From NCBI GenBank assembly GCA_963695415.1, contig CAVOGL010000013.1, forward strand, positions 74,241-138,240: a stretch of 64,000 bases of DNA. The letters are read 5' to 3'. The notes below the pieces were generated by a model that saw only the letters and a program-made list of their open reading frames with translations, made no database searches and was not told the origin of the DNA. This document shows, piece after piece, positions 18,171-26,762 of this stretch. The translations under genes were made by a program, and so were the position numbers. The stretch is from CAVXWV01 sp963695415. Lineage in GTDB: Bacteria; Chloroflexota; Anaerolineae; Anaerolineales; UBA4823. Positions within the stretch are counted from its first letter, which is position 1. Each line of letters opens with the position of its first letter.

Positions 18171-19411
18171 TGGACAACCAAATCGTTGTTGGCATTGATA
18201 TCGGGACGACGAAAATTTGCACACTGGTTGGGCGTGAGGAAACACCCGGACAAATCAATATTTTGGGTGTTGGGATTGAGCCTTCTGAGGGGATTCGAAA
18301 AGGTGTGGTTGTTGATTTGGAAGCGGCGTCAATGGCAGTCACCCGTTCGATTGATAAGGCTCAACATACCTCGAACATGGAAATTACCTCAGCATTGGTT
18401 AGTCTTGCTGGTGCAAATGTCTCATCAATCAACAGCCGTGGGGTTGTCGGCGTCTCCGGGCGAGTCATCGATGATGCGGACATTCTGCGTGCCGTGGATG
18501 CAGCCCGTGCGGTAGCCATCCCGCACAATCGCGAGATCATACATGTAATCCAACGGAGTTTCAAGGTGGATGATCACGACGGAATTCAGAATCCCATTGG
18601 GATGCACGGGTACCGTCTGGAAGTTGAAACGCATATCATCACCGCAGCATCGGGTAGTGTGGAGAATCTACGCGAGACGGTTGCGGCAGCAAATGTGGAT
18701 GTGTCTCAATTTGTGCTCAACCCTCTTGCTTCAGCTGAGGTTGCGCTGAGTGAAACAGAGCGCCTGATGGGTGTGGCTGTCTGTGATATTGGGGGAGGGA
18801 CCACTGACCTGGCGATTTATGTCAATGGTGATATCTGGCATACTGCCGTGATCACGGTTGGAGGCAATTATGTGACCTCCGACATTGCCCATGGTCTCCA
18901 CCTGCCCATTTCCCAAGCGGAAGATGTGAAACTGGCTCATGGACATGCGCTTGTTTCGGAAGTCAGCCAGCGTGAAAATATCCAGGTGAGACCTTTCGGC
19001 GAGGTTGAAGCGGTTATGATCAACCGGCAGGAACTTGCTCACATCATCGAGGCGAGGATCGAAGAAATATTTGGTTTCGTTGTTCAGGAAATTAAAAGGT
19101 CGGGATATGATGGTTTGCTCCCGGCAGGACTTGTGCTCACAGGCGGAGGTAGCCTGATGCCTGGAATAAAAGAAGTAGCCACAAAAGTGATGGGTGTACC
19201 AATCCGCATTGCTGCGCCCAAGAACCTGGTAGGATTGTCTGATCGGCTGGAAACACCAGCCTTTGCTACCAGCGTAGGCTTGCTTAGCTGGGCATTTAAT
19301 ATGAGTGATTATTCTTCATACGTTCGAGGAGATCGCCATCCGTCAATCAATTTGGGAGGTGAAACATTAATCGAAAAGATCAAACGACTTATCAAGGTGC
19401 TTACTCCATGA
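18167..19411 (+). CDS. ftsA: Cell division protein FtsA
   Basis: A 414-residue actin-fold ATPase that tethers FtsZ to the membrane. Seen are phosphate-1 VGIDIGTTKICTLVG (5-19), the SHS2/1C domain following it, phosphate-2 VCDIGGGTTDLAIY (about 205-218) and the adenosine motif LVLTGGGSLMPGI (about 323-335). The C-terminal LIEKIKRLIKVLTP is a good amphipathic membrane-targeting helix. It overlaps ftsQ by 4 bp. Its stop overlaps a possible 38-codon ORF that fills most of the 135-bp gap before ftsZ. Confidence 0.95.
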   Translation: MMDNQIVVGIDIGTTKICTLVGREETPGQINILGVGIEPSEGIRKGVVVDLEAASMAVTRSIDKAQHTSNMEITSALVSLAGANVSSINSRGVVGVSGRVIDDADILRAVDAARAVAIPHNREIIHVIQRSFKVDDHDGIQNPIGMHGYRLEVETHIITAASGSVENLRETVAAANVDVSQFVLNPLASAEVALSETERLMGVAVCDIGGGTTDLAIYVNGDIWHTAVITVGGNYVTSDIAHGLHLPISQAEDVKLAHGHALVSEVSQRENIQVRPFGEVEAVMINRQELAHIIEARIEEIFGFVVQEIKRSGYDGLLPAGLVLTGGGSLMPGIKEVATKVMGVPIRIAAPKNLVGLSDRLETPAFATSVGLLSWAFNMSDYSSYVRGDRHPSINLGGETLIEKIKRLIKVLTP

Positions 19412-19524
19412 GGAGGTTGTCTGCAGCAGCTCTCCTCGTGGTATCAGTGTTTTCCACCTGGCAATGTGCATTGGAGGAAATCATGGAAATCGTCCCCATC
19501 GGGGTTACCGGTAATTATCATTAA
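19408..19524 (+). CDS. Possible small membrane or exported peptide between ftsA and ftsZ
   Basis: A 38-codon ORF whose ATG overlaps the ftsA stop (ATGA), with AAGGTG eight bases upstream. The predicted peptide begins MRRLSAAALLVVSVFSTWQC, a basic start plus a hydrophobic core plus Cys, like a short signal or lipoprotein leader, then an acidic tail ending GVTGNYH. An inner ATG at 19483 has its own GGAGGA. I know no family for it. It could also be an untranslated leader for ftsZ that is open by chance. Confidence 0.3.
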   Translation: MRRLSAAALLVVSVFSTWQCALEEIMEIVPIGVTGNYH

Positions 19525-19546
19525 TCTAATTTCAGGAGGATTGGAC

Positions 19547-20734
19547 ATGTCTACATTACAAAATCCAAACAACCAGTTCGAGTCATTCGCTCGGATCAAG
19601 GTGGTGGGTATTGGAGGCGGAGGCTGCAATGCGGTTGACCGGATGATCGACGAAGGGCTCCAGGGAGTTGACTTCGTTGCCATCAACACGGACGCCCAGG
19701 CTTTGATGCTCTCGAAAGCGCCCATACGCGTCCGCGTTGGTGAAAAGATAACGCGGGGCTTAGGCTCGGGTGGGAATCCGGAAGTCGGCGCAAAAGCCGC
19801 AGAGGAGTCTGCTGAGGAGCTTTACGAAGTGCTCAAAGGGTCGGACATGGTGTTTATCACATCAGGCATGGGTGGAGGCACTGGGACCGGCGGGGCAGCA
19901 GTCATTGCGCAGATTGCCAAGGAAGTTGGCGCGTTGACGATCGGCGTTGTAACTCGTCCGTTCTCGTTCGAAGGCTCGCGCCGCATCAAGTCTGCTGAAG
20001 ATGGGATTGCCCGGTTGAAGGAAAAGGCAGATACACTCATCGTCATCCCTAATGACCGCTTGCTCCAGATCGTTGACAAAAGGGCTAACCTGCAGTCAGC
20101 ATTCCGCCAGGCTGATGATGTACTCCGGCAGGGGGTACAGGGCATCTCGGAATTGATCACCGTTCCTGGTCTGATCAACCTTGATTTCGCTGATGTGCGC
20201 ACAATTATGTCAGAAGGTGGTGCAGCATTGATGGCAGTTGGCAATGCGAAGGGTGAGGATGCAGCCAGAGTAGCAGCTGAACAGGCAATCTCCAGCCAGT
20301 TGTTGGACATCACCATCGACGGTGCTCACGGCATCCTGTTCAACGTGACTGGTGGTCCTGACCTGACACTCTTTGATGTGAACCAGGCAGCCGCGATCAT
20401 CAAGGAGACCGCACACCCAGACGTCAACTTGATTTTTGGCGCAGTTATCGACCAAAACATGAAGGACGCTGTTCGCATTACGGTAATTGCCACAGGATTC
20501 GAAAATGCCGGTATGCACCGGATTCCCGATTCAAATGTTCGAGATTTGAAAGATCGGGAGCGCTACTCACCAAACCCTACTCCCGCGGCGAAACCGGTAG
20601 ATGATCTTTATGAATCGGTTCAAGTAGCTAAGGAACCTACTCGTGATACAACAAGAGGGTTTGCGCCGCGCAGGATTGACACCGAAGACATCAATATCCC
20701 CACATTCTTGCGGAACAGGGTATCGAAAGAATAA
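19547..20734 (+). CDS. ftsZ: Cell division protein FtsZ
   Basis: A 395-residue tubulin-like GTPase that forms the division ring. Seen are VVGIGGGGCNAVDRM (about 15-29), FVAINTDAQAL (T3 loop), the tubulin signature GMGGGTGTGGAAV (about 107-119), RPFSFEGSRR, NDRLLQ, and the T7 loop LINLDFADVRTIM with the catalytic aspartates. The linker is short and ends in the conserved C-terminal peptide DINIPTFLRNR, which binds FtsA. The frame opens upstream, but ATG 19547 is preceded by AGGAGGA at 6 nt and matches the family start. A hairpin follows the stop, so this is probably the last dcw gene. Confidence 0.97.
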   Translation: MSTLQNPNNQFESFARIKVVGIGGGGCNAVDRMIDEGLQGVDFVAINTDAQALMLSKAPIRVRVGEKITRGLGSGGNPEVGAKAAEESAEELYEVLKGSDMVFITSGMGGGTGTGGAAVIAQIAKEVGALTIGVVTRPFSFEGSRRIKSAEDGIARLKEKADTLIVIPNDRLLQIVDKRANLQSAFRQADDVLRQGVQGISELITVPGLINLDFADVRTIMSEGGAALMAVGNAKGEDAARVAAEQAISSQLLDITIDGAHGILFNVTGGPDLTLFDVNQAAAIIKETAHPDVNLIFGAVIDQNMKDAVRITVIATGFENAGMHRIPDSNVRDLKDRERYSPNPTPAAKPVDDLYESVQVAKEPTRDTTRGFAPRRIDTEDINIPTFLRNRVSKE

Positions 20735-20745
20735 TCATTATGGGT

Positions 20746-20780
20746 CCCGAAGGAATACTTCACTGAAGTGTTCCTTCGGG
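20746..20780 (+). terminator. Hairpin terminator after ftsZ
   Basis: A 35-nt element has outer arms CCCGAAGGAA / TTCCTTCGGG (10 bp, perfect) and an inner pair ACTTC / GAAGT around a 3-nt tip, with only single-base bulges between. It lies 12 bp after the ftsZ stop and is followed by AGACCAGATTTTAT, a modest T tract. Confidence 0.7.
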
Positions 20781-20939
20781 AGACCAGATTTTATGAGGGT
20801 GCGGGTTTTCCATCATCGGATTTTCACGCGCCTGTTTGTGATTCCTTGAAGATGAAACGTCTGTGCCATCGGAAAGATTAGAACCTTTAAAACAAACCAC
20901 ATTGTTGAAAACTTTAAGCTAGATTGGTGGTTTTATGAC

Positions 20940-20968
20940 TTGCATTGAGTTCGTTGATATGCTAGAAT
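20940..20968 (+). promoter_or_regulatory. Promoter candidate for nrdR
   Basis: TTGCAT (20940-20945) and TAGAAT (20963-20968) are separated by 17 bp, within the 327-bp gap between ftsZ and nrdR. The rest of that gap holds the ftsZ terminator and no coding signal I can see. Confidence 0.55.
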
Positions 20969-21061
20969 TACGGGACCAAACCCCATCTGTACTAGGTACT
21001 GACATTTGTACCCCCAGAGATGGCGGTTACAAACGTTCTAATTAATCGGGAAAGGGGTTTG

Positions 21062-21511
21062 ATGCGTTGTCCATATTGTAAAAGAGAGAGCTCCCGAGTT
21101 ATCGACACCTCGCATGACACGCGAGGTGGAGTTCGTAGAAGGAGAGAATGCCTTGATTGTGGGCAGCGATTCAGCACGTATGAACGACCAATTTTAGCAA
21201 CCCCATTAATTGTCAAGCAGGATGGCACGAGGGAAGAGTTTGACCGGGATAAGTTGATGCGTGGTATTCGCATATCTTGTGCCAAACGCCCGGTGTCTGC
21301 AGCCGATATCGAAAGGCTGGTAGGTGAAATCGAAGCCTCCCTGCAAATGTTAAGTCGGGCTGAAGTATCATCCAGGATTGTGGGTGATATGGTGATCACG
21401 GGTTTGAAAAATCTGGACCAGATCGCCTACATCCGTTATGCAATTGTTTACCTTGGATTAGATGACTTACAGGAGATCCGTGGTGAAATCGACCGGTTGC
21501 TCGATGCGTAA
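21062..21511 (+). CDS. nrdR: Transcriptional repressor NrdR
   Basis: A 149-residue repressor of ribonucleotide reductase genes. The N-terminal zinc ribbon has MRCPYC (C3, C6) and CLDCGQRFSTYE (C31, C34). An ATP-cone (about 49-139) follows with FDRDKLMRGIRISCAKRPV. By family it binds ATP/dATP and represses nrd genes. The frame opens 42 bases earlier, but the family starts MRCPYC and AAAGGGG lies before this ATG. It precedes its likely target nrdJ by 150 bp. I could not find a convincing pair of NrdR boxes in that gap. Confidence 0.93.
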   Translation: MRCPYCKRESSRVIDTSHDTRGGVRRRRECLDCGQRFSTYERPILATPLIVKQDGTREEFDRDKLMRGIRISCAKRPVSAADIERLVGEIEASLQMLSRAEVSSRIVGDMVITGLKNLDQIAYIRYAIVYLGLDDLQEIRGEIDRLLDA

Positions 21512-21544
21512 AACATGTACTTTTTCGTGCGTTCATAAATTATC

Positions 21545-21550
21545 TATAAT
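21545..21550 (+). promoter_or_regulatory. -10 box candidate for nrdJ
   Basis: A perfect TATAAT in the 150-bp nrdR-nrdJ gap, with only a poor -35 (T-rich, about 21522). Downstream is a short GGTCC/GGACC stem (about 21570-21596). The gap is too short for a cobalamin riboswitch. Confidence 0.35.
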
Positions 21551-21661
21551 TTTTTGAATTATGCCCTGGTCCGCTGGATGTAGTTCTGGAAGGACCTTAG
21601 TGTTAGATTTCTTATTGAGAATTGGATAAAGCGGATCAATATTCACGACAGGAGAGGTATC

Positions 21662-24322
21662 ATGCTAAAGGATAAAACGGATAATCAAGCCAACCAGGTA
21701 AAAATAGTGACCCCTCATTTGCCTGAAGGCACAGGTGATGTCGTCCTGACAGATAATGCTCGTCAGGTTCTCATCCGTCGTTATGTTCGCAGAGGGAGTG
21801 ATGGAAACCCGAGTAAGTCGGTTGAAGAAATGTTTTGGCGTGTGGCTTATAATGTTGCCGTTCCGGAGGAAAAATGGGGGGAGGATGTCCTGGCGATTGC
21901 CAGAGAATACTATCAGTTATTATCCAGCAAGAGCTTTTTTCCGAATTCTCCTACATTTACAGGCGCCGGCACACCGCTGGGGCAGCTGGCTGCATGTTTT
22001 GTACTCCCGATCACGGATGATATGGGTAAGGATCAGGCTGGAATCTTTCAAACTTTAAGAGATGCAGCCTTAATCCAGCAGACCGGCGGAGGCAATGGGT
22101 TTTCATTCTCACGCTTACGCCCAAAAGGAACGATCGTCAAATCGTCCGCCGGGCAGGCGACAGGACCGGTTGGATTTCTAAGGGTGTATGACAAAGCCTT
22201 CGGTGAAGTTGCCCAGGGCGGTACACGTCGGGGGGCAAATATGGCGGTATTGAGGGTCGACCATCCGGATGTCGAAGAATTCATCACCTGTAAGATTGAT
22301 GAGAATGCGATCACCAATTTTAATATATCAGTTGGTATCACAGATGGATTCATGCAGGCTGTTATCGATGATGAGGACTGGGAACTGCGGTTTCCAGACA
22401 TCACCTCGCCAGTTTACAAAGGTTTTAATGGTACGATCGATCAGGCTGAGGCAGCGGGTTTGCCGATCAAGACTCATAAGGTGGTCAGGGCGCGTGAGTT
22501 GTTTGAAAATATCGTGCAGCATGCCCACCATAACGGTGAACCGGGCGTGCTGTTCCTGGATGCTGCCAACCGGTCGAATCCGGTTGGTCATCTGTACCAG
22601 CTGGAATCAACGAATCCATGTGGTGAACAATTCCTGGGACCCTACGAGAACTGCTGCCTGGGTTCAATCAACCTCTCCCAGCATTTCTCGCCGGATGGGC
22701 AGGTGAATTGGGAAAAGCTGCGTAAAGATGTTGAGTTGTCCACCAGGTTCCTCGACGATGTCGTCGAGGCGAATGCCTATGTCCCTGCGGTCCCCCAATT
22801 GATGGAGGCTGCGGTGCGTGCTCGAAGGATTGGTCTGGGGATTATGGGACTGGCGGACCTGATGTATCACGTAGGAATCCGCTACGGTTCCGACGCAGGT
22901 CAAGAATTTAGCGCGCAGGTAATGGAGTTTATCCGTTACCATGCCATGCTTACCAGCATCGATCTCGCTGAAAAACGTGGATCTTTCCCAGCCATAACTG
23001 GTTCAATCTACGATCCGCAGGAGATGAGCTGGACTCCACCTGCTCCGGTTACAGCCTACCAGCGTGACTTCGGGCGTCCGGAAATAAATTGGGGCACAGT
23101 TGTGGACGGGATCAAGACTCACGGCATCCGTAATGCAGCTCAAACCACTATTGCCCCAACAGGCACCATTGCCACTGTTGCTGGATGTGAAGGATATGGG
23201 TGTGAACCGGTCTTTGCCCTGGCTTATATCCGCCACGTCAATGACAATGGTAAAGATTTACAACTCACTTACGCCAGTCCAATGTTCGAGCTTGCTTTGA
23301 AGGAAGCTGGATTGGAAGCAGAAAAAATCGAAGAGATCGTCGATCATGTCATGGTGCATGGTACCTGCCAGGATTTGGAGGTAATTCCCGAGCAAATCCG
23401 CCAGACGTTTGTAGTCTCCCAGGACATCAGTGCAGAAGAGCATGTGCGCATGCAGGCAGCACTCCAGGCTTTTGTGGATAATTCATTATCGAAAACGGTT
23501 AACTTCCCGGAGACTGCGACAGAGGCTGATGTTGCCATCGCATATAAACTTGCCTGGGAATTAGGATGTAAAGGTATAACTGTTTATGTGACCGGATCCC
23601 GCCAGATCGTGGTACTGGAAACCAAGGCGACTTCTCAAGCAAAGGCATCTGGCGAATCTGGTCAGGATTTAGTGGAAGAACAAAAGGTAGTGGTCAATGA
23701 AATGGCAGGGATTGAACAGCTTCCTATCTGGCACGAGCAGAAGAAGCCGCGTCCACGTTCGCTGCACGGTGCTACCTACAGCATCAGCACCCCGCTGGGC
23801 GAAGCCTTCGTGACCATCAATGTTAATGGCGGCAACCAGCCGTTCGAGGTGTTTGTCAACACGGCGAAAGCAGGATCAGACACCGCAGCAGTATCTGAGG
23901 CGATTGGACGCCTGATCTCTTACACGCTGCGTATCGCATCTCCTGTTGCTCCCAGAGAGCGATTAAAGGAGGTATGGCGCCAACTTTCTGGCATCGGAGG
24001 CGGTCGCTCACTTGGGTTTGGTCCCAACAGAGTCAGGTCACTGCCGGATGGCGTCGCGCAAATCCTGGCTGAATATTTGGAGAACACTGAAGGGGATGAC
24101 AGCCCATACAAGCAAAAACTCGCAGGTTCTGAAAATGATAATGGGGATCATTCACGCAGCGAATCGTTGATGCGCAGGCGTAAGACTGACGCTGAGCAGC
24201 GACATTCATCCGCCCAGATGCCATTAAAAATTGGAGATCTATGCCCGGAGTGCGGTCAGGCTTCCGTTGTGAATGAAGAAGGATGCCGTAAATGCTATTC
24301 TTGCGGGTTCAGTGAGTGTTGA
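21662..24322 (+). CDS. nrdJ: Vitamin B12-dependent (class II) ribonucleotide reductase
   Basis: An 886-residue adenosylcobalamin-dependent reductase making dNTPs without oxygen. Visible are the N-terminal FFPNSPTFTGAGTPLGQLAACFVLP (substrate and redox Cys region), QQTGGGNGFSFSRLRP, the radical-site NPCGEQ (C320, E322), GSINLS and the C-terminal-half APTGTIATVAGCEGYGCEP. The tail has a zinc-ribbon-like CPECGQ...CRKCYSCGFSEC, carrying the redox cysteines that reduce the active site. Length and order fit the NrdJ family. ATG 21662 follows AGGAGAGG. It lies downstream of nrdR and overlaps the convergent glcF by 28 bp. Confidence 0.95.
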   Translation: MLKDKTDNQANQVKIVTPHLPEGTGDVVLTDNARQVLIRRYVRRGSDGNPSKSVEEMFWRVAYNVAVPEEKWGEDVLAIAREYYQLLSSKSFFPNSPTFTGAGTPLGQLAACFVLPITDDMGKDQAGIFQTLRDAALIQQTGGGNGFSFSRLRPKGTIVKSSAGQATGPVGFLRVYDKAFGEVAQGGTRRGANMAVLRVDHPDVEEFITCKIDENAITNFNISVGITDGFMQAVIDDEDWELRFPDITSPVYKGFNGTIDQAEAAGLPIKTHKVVRARELFENIVQHAHHNGEPGVLFLDAANRSNPVGHLYQLESTNPCGEQFLGPYENCCLGSINLSQHFSPDGQVNWEKLRKDVELSTRFLDDVVEANAYVPAVPQLMEAAVRARRIGLGIMGLADLMYHVGIRYGSDAGQEFSAQVMEFIRYHAMLTSIDLAEKRGSFPAITGSIYDPQEMSWTPPAPVTAYQRDFGRPEINWGTVVDGIKTHGIRNAAQTTIAPTGTIATVAGCEGYGCEPVFALAYIRHVNDNGKDLQLTYASPMFELALKEAGLEAEKIEEIVDHVMVHGTCQDLEVIPEQIRQTFVVSQDISAEEHVRMQAALQAFVDNSLSKTVNFPETATEADVAIAYKLAWELGCKGITVYVTGSRQIVVLETKATSQAKASGESGQDLVEEQKVVVNEMAGIEQLPIWHEQKKPRPRSLHGATYSISTPLGEAFVTINVNGGNQPFEVFVNTAKAGSDTAAVSEAIGRLISYTLRIASPVAPRERLKEVWRQLSGIGGGRSLGFGPNRVRSLPDGVAQILAEYLENTEGDDSPYKQKLAGSENDNGDHSRSESLMRRRKTDAEQRHSSAQMPLKIGDLCPECGQASVVNEEGCRKCYSCGFSEC

Positions 24323-25599
24323 CCAAAATAAGCACGATCAATAATCTCGATGGTGTGCAAAACGGGTAGTTTTACGCCCGATTGTTCCAGGTAGTGTTGA
24401 ATCTGGACAATGCATCCTATGTTCCCGGTTGCTACCAGGTCACAGCCCGTATTAATAATATTCTTGGATTTCAATAATCCCAGGTCTCTTGAAATTTGGG
24501 GTTGTTCAAACTGGTAGGTGCCTGCCGAACCACAGCATATTTCACTTTGTTCGATGGGCACAAGTCGCACGTGCGGGATAGCTTCGAGTAAGCGGCGCGG
24601 GGGTGAAGTAACTTTTTGCGCGTGCGCCAGGTGGCAGGCGTCATGATAAGCGATTCTTAAAGGCTGCGCCAGAGGTGGAGGCGGAAGCAGCCCCAATTCA
24701 TCCAGGAAAACACTGATATCTTTGCATTTTTCAGCAAGGCGCTGTGCCTGACCCTGTTCCGGTTCACCTTTTAGCAGATAAGCATAATCCAATATGGCTG
24801 AACCGCAGCCCGCCGCGGTGGTGATCATTGCATCGTAATTGCCTTCAATCACCTCTGAGAAAGCAAGTAGGTTATTGCGCGCCAGGCGTTTCGCCTGCTT
24901 CTCGTCCCCATTATGAAGTGCTAATGCCCCACAACAACCCTGGGTTTGAGGGATCACCACTTCCACGCCATTCCTGGAAAGCACCCTGATGGCTGCCGCA
25001 TTGATCGAAGGTTCCAGGACCTGCTGAACACAGCCTGCTAATAAGGCTACTGTCGCCCGTCTTGTCCCTTCTGCTGGTGTGAATTGTGGCAATGGGATGT
25101 CAACGGACAGGCGGTCCGGAAGGATGGACAACATATTGCGAATATCGCCGGGAAGGATTTTGGAAAATGGTTTGGCTGCTTTCCCCAGGTTGACCGCCAG
25201 GCGGAACCTCGCCGGGTCAGGCATCACGTCTGTGGATATTTTGTGACGAATACTGCCGAAAACTCCGTCTTTTGCTTCATTACGAAGCTGCGTTTTAAAT
25301 GGCTGCAAGAGTTCTCCATATTTAACGCCTGATGGACAGGTTGTCACACAGGAGAAACACCCCAGGCATTTTTCTATATAGGGGCGAGATTCCGAGACCG
25401 AGATGGTTTTTTCCAATGCGGATTTCATTAAGACGATCCTGCCGTGTGGGGAATCCATCTCGTTCCCCAGGTTGAGGTATGTAGGGCAGGTAGGCAAACA
25501 GAACCCGCAATGCACACAGGATTTAATGGCATTGACCATCCCTTCGGATTGGGCGCCGAAAACCGCCTGAATTTCTTGTAGGTTGATGGTGTGCTGCAT
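24295..25599 (-). CDS. glcF: Glycolate oxidase iron-sulfur subunit GlcF
   Basis: A 434-residue protein with two 4Fe-4S motifs, CVHCGFCLPTCP (28-39) and CLGCFSCVTTCPSG (about 79-92). Two CCG domains follow, with CCGALALHNGD and CCGSAGTYQFEQP, as in GlcF, LldE and heterodisulfide reductase. By family it passes electrons from the flavin subunits to the membrane chain. It is the third gene of the glcD-glcE-glcF run (gap 8 bp from glcE). Substrate could be glycolate or D-lactate. I cannot separate these from sequence alone. Confidence 0.9.
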   Translation of the reverse strand: MQHTINLQEIQAVFGAQSEGMVNAIKSCVHCGFCLPTCPTYLNLGNEMDSPHGRIVLMKSALEKTISVSESRPYIEKCLGCFSCVTTCPSGVKYGELLQPFKTQLRNEAKDGVFGSIRHKISTDVMPDPARFRLAVNLGKAAKPFSKILPGDIRNMLSILPDRLSVDIPLPQFTPAEGTRRATVALLAGCVQQVLEPSINAAAIRVLSRNGVEVVIPQTQGCCGALALHNGDEKQAKRLARNNLLAFSEVIEGNYDAMITTAAGCGSAILDYAYLLKGEPEQGQAQRLAEKCKDISVFLDELGLLPPPPLAQPLRIAYHDACHLAHAQKVTSPPRRLLEAIPHVRLVPIEQSEICCGSAGTYQFEQPQISRDLGLLKSKNIINTGCDLVATGNIGCIVQIQHYLEQSGVKLPVLHTIEIIDRAYFGQHSLNPQE

Positions 25600-25607
25600 G
25601 TGTGCTC

Positions 25608-26732
25608 CTAAAATTCAAGAAAGCGGTCTTGCGGGTCAAGAGCGGATTTGACTTTCATCAGGAAAGGATTGATCTTTCTTGAGCCTAACAGAATATCTTC
25701 CGGAGAGGTGGCAGCGCTGTCCAGGATTTTGACTGCCTCAAGCCCTGATGAATTGAGCAGACTTGAAAATTTCTGCAGGGGTTCCAGGTTCGGTTCCAGA
25801 CCCACGAAAACCAGGTTCCCACCGCTGCTGTAACGACGCTCAGCTGCTTCTCTCAGATCAAATTTCCCAATATTCTTCTCGAATTCGGAAATTTGGGAAG
25901 GATGTAAAGGCACTTTGAACAACCTCCAACCTTCGGGCACCCACGAAAGATTTTTTGCGTTGCTCCACTTCATCATTTCTTCTTCATCGGTGAATTCTTC
26001 ACCGTCTTCCAGCATTGAATGGAGCAATGCTGTCCGTTTTTCGATGGTTGCCTCAAAACCACCGATGCGCGCCAGAAGCTCACAATGGCTGCGGTGAACA
26101 GCAAGGTCGAGCGCTTCAAGGTCTAGCTGGTTGTTGAAAAATTTCGAATAATGGTCTACCGCCTCATTAATTCCGGAAAAACGGCGCGTTATTGTGGAAT
26201 AGAATGCTGGTGAAGGGAATACTTTGAAGGTGATTTCAACCAGGATTCCAAGTCTCCCCATGCTTCCAATCATCAATTTTGGAAGGTCAAATCCAGCAGC
26301 ATTTTTCACCACCCTGGCTCCGCTCCAAATTGCTGTCCCGGAGGCGTTTATAAAACGAATTCCGAGGATGAAATCTCGAATACCACCGAAGCGGTAACTG
26401 CCCGGACCATTCAGCCCGGAAGCCACACTGCCGCCTATGGTTGCCCCGCGCTCACCCAGCAGAGGATCAAAGGGCAGGTACTGACCATTTTCAGCCAGCG
26501 TCTGATTGATGTGGTGGATAGGTGTGCCTGCGAGCACGCTGATCGTGTATTCATCAGGTTTATATTCCACGATCCCGGACAGTTCTGCCAATTCGACAAA
26601 TTCAATATCGCCCATTAAATTGGACATACCAGGTTTGCTGCCGCCTGAACGAGGAAACAATTTCTTGCTCCTCGTTTTTTTTACCTGGTTACATATATTA
26701 TCAAGTACGGGGGAAGTTGTCATATAGGTCAT
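25608..26732 (-). CDS. glcE: Glycolate oxidase FAD-binding subunit GlcE
   Basis: A 374-residue FAD-linked oxidase of the PCMH/VAO fold. The nucleotide-binding part includes LFPRSGGSKPG (about 25-35), VEYKPDEYTISVLAGTP (about 55-71), LPFDPLLGERGATIGGSVASGLNGPGSYRFGGIRDFILG and GARVVKNAAGFDLPKLMIGSMGRLG. This matches GlcE, the smaller flavin-type subunit between GlcD and GlcF. It lies 30 bp after glcD. Length is close to the usual 350. Confidence 0.9.
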   Translation of the reverse strand: MTYMTTSPVLDNICNQVKKTRSKKLFPRSGGSKPGMSNLMGDIEFVELAELSGIVEYKPDEYTISVLAGTPIHHINQTLAENGQYLPFDPLLGERGATIGGSVASGLNGPGSYRFGGIRDFILGIRFINASGTAIWSGARVVKNAAGFDLPKLMIGSMGRLGILVEITFKVFPSPAFYSTITRRFSGINEAVDHYSKFFNNQLDLEALDLAVHRSHCELLARIGGFEATIEKRTALLHSMLEDGEEFTDEEEMMKWSNAKNLSWVPEGWRLFKVPLHPSQISEFEKNIGKFDLREAAERRYSSGGNLVFVGLEPNLEPLQKFSSLLNSSGLEAVKILDSAATSPEDILLGSRKINPFLMKVKSALDPQDRFLEF

Positions 26733-26762
26733 TAGAATCAGTTAGCCAGTTTTGCCTGTGCC

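Noticed and set aside
21512..21661. Cobalamin riboswitch or NrdR boxes before nrdJ
   Set aside because: The gap is only 150 bp, no B12-box-like sequence was seen, and no paired NrdR-box motif could be recognised by eye.
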